A stretch of 35,916 bases of DNA, taken from assembly GCF_014648555.1 (NCBI RefSeq), contig NZ_BMRI01000007.1:183070-218985 (forward strand), in the 5' to 3' direction. Source of the stretch: Kitasatospora griseola. GTDB lineage: Bacteria > Actinomycetota > Actinomycetes > Streptomycetales > Streptomycetaceae. The notes under the pieces were generated by a model. It did not search any database, was not told where the DNA came from, and saw only the letters and a program-made list of their open reading frames with translations. Below are positions 32,569-35,916 of this stretch, in pieces. The first letter of the stretch is position 1, and the number at the start of each line of letters is the position of its first letter. Position numbers and translations under genes: made by a program.

Positions 32569-33458
32569 GCGGCCGTCCGGCACAGCTGCGCGAACGAACT
32601 CATCGGCGCCCGCCAGTCCGCCACGTCCACCGGCTCGATCCGCCATCGCAGTACCGTCCCGCCCGTCCCGCCGGATTCGAGGGTCACCGGGTGGACCCGG
32701 CCGAGTTCCCGCTCGCCGTGATGGGTCATCGAGTGGTCGGCCGGGTCCCAGTCGATGCCGAGCACCCGGCAGCCGGCGACCTCGATCGCGCCGGCCGGCA
32801 GGGGGTGGTTCGCCGCGGCGCGCTGGAAGAGGTGGTAGTCGGTGTGCTTGTCGACCGCGACCGCGACGCCCTTTCGGCGCAGGCCGCCCCGCCATGCCCC
32901 GATCCCGGCCACGAGCGCCTCGGCCTCGGCCACCGGCAGGTCGCGCCGACCCCAGGGGGCGCCCTCGTACGACGCCATCCGCTGTCCGCCGAACTGTGCG
33001 TGGGCGTCGTCCGCGTGGAGCCCCCAGTAGCTGACATCGGCGAGACCATGGGTCGGTTCACCCGCCGGCCCGATCCAGGCGTCGAGCGCGACGCCGTCGC
33101 CGACGACCATCCCGCACCGGTCGACCGGGAGGTCGCCGAGCGGGATCGGGGCGTCGCCCTCCCCCGTCCACGGCACGCCGAGGTCGACCTCCAGCAGCGA
33201 GATCACCCGTTCCTCGGTGCACCAGGACAGCGCCGTCCGGGCCCGAACCCGCAACTCCCCGCCCCCCGCGGCCCGGACCGCCACCGCCTCGCACTCGTCG
33301 TCCCACAGGTACCCGCCCCCGGCGGCCGCCGCCGCCCCGGCGCGTTCGGACAGCGGCGCGCCGAGCTCCGGCCACCGATCGATCCACGACGCCATGCCGA
33401 GCACGAGCACCCCGGACGGCACCGTGACGAACCCCAGGTCAACGCATTCCTCACTCAC
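32565..33458 (-). CDS. Hypothetical protein, 297 aa
   Basis: Start at GTG 33458 with only a weak GGGCG RBS; a longer form is possible. Soluble, no signal peptide. Recognisable blocks but no family I can name: GGYLWDDECEAVAVRAAGGG, CGMVVGDGVALDAWIGP, LADVSYWGLHADDAHAQFGG and WGRRDLPVAEAEALV. The density of Asp, Trp, His and Gly in the GDGVALDAWIGP to SYWGLHADDAH region suggests a binding or catalytic site, but this is speculation. Neighbours are equally obscure. Codon use is typical of the window. Confidence 0.65.
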   Translation of the reverse strand: MSEECVDLGFVTVPSGVLVLGMASWIDRWPELGAPLSERAGAAAAAGGGYLWDDECEAVAVRAAGGGELRVRARTALSWCTEERVISLLEVDLGVPWTGEGDAPIPLGDLPVDRCGMVVGDGVALDAWIGPAGEPTHGLADVSYWGLHADDAHAQFGGQRMASYEGAPWGRRDLPVAEAEALVAGIGAWRGGLRRKGVAVAVDKHTDYHLFQRAAANHPLPAGAIEVAGCRVLGIDWDPADHSMTHHGERELGRVHPVTLESGGTGGTVLRWRIEPVDVADWRAPMSSFAQLCRTAA

Positions 33459-33534
33459 GCGCCCGATTGCCCCGGCAGCCGCCCCGACGTCCTCCCCCAA
33501 GGCCGGCCCGCGCGGCGGGGACCGCACGGACCGA

Positions 33535-33775
33535 CCGGGTGCGACGGGTCAGCAGCTCGGGCTGCCGATCAGCGGCGGCTCGATCCATGTGCTCTCGTTC
33601 GCCCTTGATGACACCACCCTCTACGCGAGCGGCCGACACATCCCGTTTCCAGCGCTTCGACATCGCCCCGCCCACCGCGGCCGCCCGTACCTGCGCCCGC
33701 GCCGGCGGTGGTCTCACCGCCGAGCAGTGGCGCACCTTCCTGCCCGGCATCCCCTACCGGAAGACCTGCCCCTGA
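33535..33775 (+). pseudogene. Frameshifted C-terminal remnant of a WD40-repeat protein
   Basis: Two frames together read like the tail of an actinobacterial WD40 protein. In one frame ATGQQLGLPISGGSIHVLSF then LYASGRH is a last WD40 blade. After a one-base shift near 33635-33645 the next frame gives FQRFDIAPPTAAARTC, then GGLTAEQWRTFLPGIPYRKT and a stop at 33773-33775. The closing LTxxxWxxxLPGxPYRxTC is the usual end of NACHT/STAND-type WD40 proteins. No upstream remainder is seen, so most of the gene is gone. Confidence 0.6.
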
Positions 33776-33797
33776 CCTCGTCGCGCATCTCGTCGGC

Positions 33798-33803
33798 TAA
33801 TCT
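33798..33803 (+). promoter_or_regulatory. Candidate -10 for a leaderless phosphatase mRNA
   Basis: TAATCT lies 8 nt before the ATG at 33812 and no Shine-Dalgarno sequence is present. Transcription would start at or next to the A of the ATG. TGACCT about 19 nt further upstream could be a weak -35. Confidence 0.4.
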
Positions 33804-33811
33804 GCACGGCC

Positions 33812-34399
33812 ATGGGTGAGCTGATAGTGATCAGGCACGGTCAGACCGAGTGGAGCCTGTCGGGGCGTCATGCCGGGCGCACCGACGTGCCGTTGACGGC
33901 GGCCGGCGAGGCGTCGGCGCGGGCGCTCGCGCCGCGACTCGCCGCCCGTCGGTTGGTCGCCGTCGTCAGCAGTCCGCTGAGTCGCGCCGTTCGGACGGCC
34001 GAGCTGGCGGGCCTGACGGGCGTCGTCCTCGACCCCGACCTCCTCGAATGGGACTACGGCGGCTACGAGGGCCTGACGGCGGATCAGATCGAGCAGACCC
34101 GGCCGGGCTGGGACCTGTGGCGGGACGGCGTCGTCCCCGGCGACGCGGCGTACCCGGGCGAGCGGCTCCAGCAGGTGGCCGACCGCACGGACGCGGCGCT
34201 GGACCGGATCCGTCCTCTGCTGGCCGAAGGCGATGTCGCCGTCGTCGCGCACGGCCACCTGGCCCGCATTCTCACCGTCCGCTGGCTCGGCCTCGACCCG
34301 TCCGCCGCCGGCCTCCTCGGCCACCCCGACCCCGGCACTCTCGCCGTCCTGGCTGTCGAACACGGCCGCCCGGTCCTCTCCGCCTGGAACGTCCCGTAG
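33812..34399 (+). CDS. Histidine phosphatase family protein
   Basis: A 195-aa protein of the phosphoglycerate-mutase-like superfamily. The catalytic RHG motif is in LIVIRHGQTEWSLSGRHAGR, the second Arg in SSPLSRAVRTAEL, the acid/base Glu region in LEWDYGGYEG, and the second His in VVAHGHLARILTVRWL. Length fits small cofactor-dependent phosphatases (CobC/GpmB type). The substrate is unknown. Its mRNA may be leaderless. A P-loop kinase-like gene follows 37 nt later on the same strand. Confidence 0.92.
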   Translation: MGELIVIRHGQTEWSLSGRHAGRTDVPLTAAGEASARALAPRLAARRLVAVVSSPLSRAVRTAELAGLTGVVLDPDLLEWDYGGYEGLTADQIEQTRPGWDLWRDGVVPGDAAYPGERLQQVADRTDAALDRIRPLLAEGDVAVVAHGHLARILTVRWLGLDPSAAGLLGHPDPGTLAVLAVEHGRPVLSAWNVP

Positions 34400-34436
34400 A
34401 AATCGATGGCCGCGCGGGCGGGTCGGCGGCACCATC

Positions 34437-34967
34437 GTGGATGTGCCCACACTGTTCCTGATGGTCGGCCTCCCGGGGGCCGGCAAGACCACCATGGCCC
34501 GTCAACTCGCCGAGCAGCACCACGCGTTGCGGCTGACACCGGACGAGTGGCTGCTCCCGCTGTTCGACCGGGCCGAGCCGGGCGACAGGCGCGACGTCCT
34601 GGAGGGGCGAATGCTCCGGCTCGCGCTGGACGCGGTCCGGGTCGGCGCCGATGTGGTGGTGGACTTCGGCTGCTGGTCGCGGAACGAGCGGTCCGCGATC
34701 CGCTGGCTGGTGGCTGCCGAAGGCGCGCAGTGCCGTCTCGTGCACCTGCCGGTGGACGCCGCCACCCAGCGCGCCCGGATCGCCCACCGCTGGGCGACCC
34801 GTCCCGACCAGACCTACCCGATGACCGAGGCCCAAGTCCGCGACGGCCGCGACCGGTTCGAGGAACCGGACCTCGCCGAACTCTCCGACGGGCCCGTCCC
34901 CGCGGTGCCCCCGGGCCACTCCGACTGGCGCGCCTGGGCCGCCGACCGCTGGCCGTCGTTCACCTGA
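34437..34967 (+). CDS. P-loop kinase-like ATP-binding protein
   Basis: A 176-aa protein. Walker A is LFLMVGLPGAGKTTMARQLA. A second site (VVVDFGCWSRNERSAIRWL) and RARIAHRWATRP resemble the zeta-toxin / small-molecule kinase (AAA_33) group that phosphorylates small substrates such as aminoglycosides or sugars. GTG at 34437 is the chosen start; GTG at 34443 is also in frame, and the RBS is weak. Following a phosphatase gene it might act in the same pathway. Substrate unknown. Confidence 0.8.
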   Translation: MDVPTLFLMVGLPGAGKTTMARQLAEQHHALRLTPDEWLLPLFDRAEPGDRRDVLEGRMLRLALDAVRVGADVVVDFGCWSRNERSAIRWLVAAEGAQCRLVHLPVDAATQRARIAHRWATRPDQTYPMTEAQVRDGRDRFEEPDLAELSDGPVPAVPPGHSDWRAWAADRWPSFT

Positions 34968-34978
34968 CGGCGCCCACG

Positions 34979-35000
34979 CCGGTCAGGTGCCGGTCAGGTG
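34979..35000. repeat. Tandem 11-bp repeat at the monooxygenase stop codon
   Basis: CCGGTCAGGTG occurs twice back to back, then a degenerate third copy. The second copy holds the stop codon of the minus-strand FAD gene. It looks like slippage in the 3' end. Confidence 0.6.
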
Positions 35001-35916
35001 CCGGTCGGGGTCCGGGGCCAGTTGCGCAGCATCGCGGCGACGATGCGGGGCCGGGCCAGTCCGGCCGGGGAGCCGGTGAGGCTGACGGCGTTCCAGACGG
35101 CGGTCGCGACCTCGGCGTCGGTGGCCGCGGCCCGCATGGTGGCTCGGAAGGACGTGGCCAGCAGGGCGGCGAGGGCGGGGCGGGTGCCCGGGACCTGGGG
35201 CATGGACCTGTCGGCCAGGGCGGCGAACAGCCAGGAGAGTCGCAGCGATTTCGCGGCGGACCGGTAGAAGCGCCGGGGGAGATCACGGGTGCCGCCGGCG
35301 AGGCATCCGCGCAGCGCGGCGGCTTCGAGCGCGGCGACGGTCATGCCGGCGCCGTAGATCGGGTTGAGGCTGCAGATCGCGTCGCCGATGGAGATCAGGC
35401 CGTCGGGCAGGCGGCGGAGCCGGTGGAAGTCCCGGCGCAGCGAGTGGGGGTAGGCGAACGAGGCGACGTCGGTGACCGGCTCGGCGTGCCGGAGGGCCTC
35501 CCACGCGGCTTCGGTCGCCAACTCCTGTGCGAAGCGGAGGAATTCGTCCGGCGCGGTCGGCGGGTGGTCCTGGCTGCCGAATCCGTACAGGGAGAGCACC
35601 CAGATGTCGTCCTCCTGCGCGGTGAGGACCAGGCCGCGCGGGCGGGCGGGGGTCGCGCCGACGAGCAGCGCCTTGCCCCGGCCGATCGCGCCCGGGGGAA
35701 GCCGGTATCGGCGGCTCGCGTACGCCACGTCGACGCGCATCCGCTGTTCAACGGGCTTGTCGTAGCCCAGGGTTCTCAGCCAGGTCGCGCCCCGGCCGGC
35801 CCGGCCCATGGCGTCCACGACGAGGTCGGCGTCGAGGTCCTCGGCGGTGTCGGGCGCGCCCGGCCGCGCCACCCGGGCTCCCGTCACCCGGGTCCGGTCG
35901 GGCGTGGTGAGCGGGG
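34994..35916 (-). CDS. FAD-dependent monooxygenase, C-terminal part
   Basis: The frame is open through the window end, so the N-terminal FAD Rossmann motif is missing. Visible: DLVVDAMGRAGRGATWL (a DxxG region), GKALLVGATPARPRGLVL, and the FAD-binding GD motif LISIGDAICSLNPIYGAGMT. The C-terminal helical part follows. This is the fold of group A flavoprotein monooxygenases and tetracycline-resistance-like or polyketide-tailoring hydroxylases. Substrate cannot be inferred. An internal GTG at 35887 is not taken as the start because homology continues upstream. Confidence 0.85.
   Translation of the reverse strand, partial: PLTTPDRTRVTGARVARPGAPDTAEDLDADLVVDAMGRAGRGATWLRTLGYDKPVEQRMRVDVAYASRRYRLPPGAIGRGKALLVGATPARPRGLVLTAQEDDIWVLSLYGFGSQDHPPTAPDEFLRFAQELATEAAWEALRHAEPVTDVASFAYPHSLRRDFHRLRRLPDGLISIGDAICSLNPIYGAGMTVAALEAAALRGCLAGGTRDLPRRFYRSAAKSLRLSWLFAALADRSMPQVPGTRPALAALLATSFRATMRAAATDAEVATAVWNAVSLTGSPAGLARPRIVAAMLRNWPRTPTGT

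Noticed and set aside
33451..33750. 99-codon minus-strand frame upstream of the 297-aa gene
   Set aside because: Runs antisense to the WD40 remnant and is not supported by an RBS or motif.

Overview
The window is high-GC actinobacterial DNA. Third codon positions are strongly G/C biased, GTG starts are frequent, and the gene families (CYP105-like P450 with a [3Fe-4S] ferredoxin, paired CrcB with DUF190, secreted M4 proteases, TPR-CHAT proteins) fit Streptomyces, Kitasatospora or a close relative. This is judged from sequence style, not from a database match.

Layout. (1) 1-2.3 kb: the end of a metallo-beta-lactamase-fold hydrolase, then three tandem genes for small secreted beta-trefoil (ricin-type) lectins, flanked by two copies of a ~45-bp terminator-like direct repeat. 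(2) 2.25-4.4 kb, minus strand: P450, ferredoxin and a small P-loop protein. (3) 4.7-6.0 kb, minus strand: a translationally coupled crcB-DUF190-crcB fluoride-export operon preceded by a well-fitting fluoride riboswitch. (4) 6.1-9.1 kb, minus strand: SulP anion transporter, small helical protein, ArsR-type regulator and a YjdM/PhnA zinc-ribbon protein. (5) 9.1-10.7 kb and 16.3-18.6 kb: two secreted thermolysin-like (M4) proteases facing away from each other, enclosing a stress-flavoured block: PPOX-fold protein, CBS-BON protein, TerD-VWA fusion, DedA membrane protein and a ribosome hibernation factor. (6) 18.6-21.7 kb, minus strand: DMT permease, acyl-CoA synthetase and a small unknown.

(7) 21.8-30.2 kb is the most unusual part. 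Two very large plus-strand genes overlap by 4 nt. The first encodes a four-TM membrane anchor with two PH-like segments, a long right-handed beta-helix and a C-terminal CbxX/CfqX-type AAA+ ATPase. The second encodes a ~1,150-residue TPR-like helical array ending in a CHAT caspase-like protease with its His and Cys present. I infer a membrane-bound ATPase/protease machine; I do not know of a described system with this pair.

(8) 30.2-33.5 kb, minus strand: poorly characterised accessory genes (a DUF6338-like membrane protein, a small charged protein, a possible immunity-type protein, a single-TM protein, an unknown 297-aa protein and a possible 54-aa linker ORF). (9) 33.5-35.9 kb: a frameshifted WD40-protein tail, a histidine phosphatase, a P-loop kinase-like protein and a truncated FAD monooxygenase.

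Hairpin terminators are dense. Two are built into the 3' coding ends of convergent genes, and one 3' region carries three tandem hairpins. No tRNA, rRNA, insertion sequence or CRISPR array was seen.
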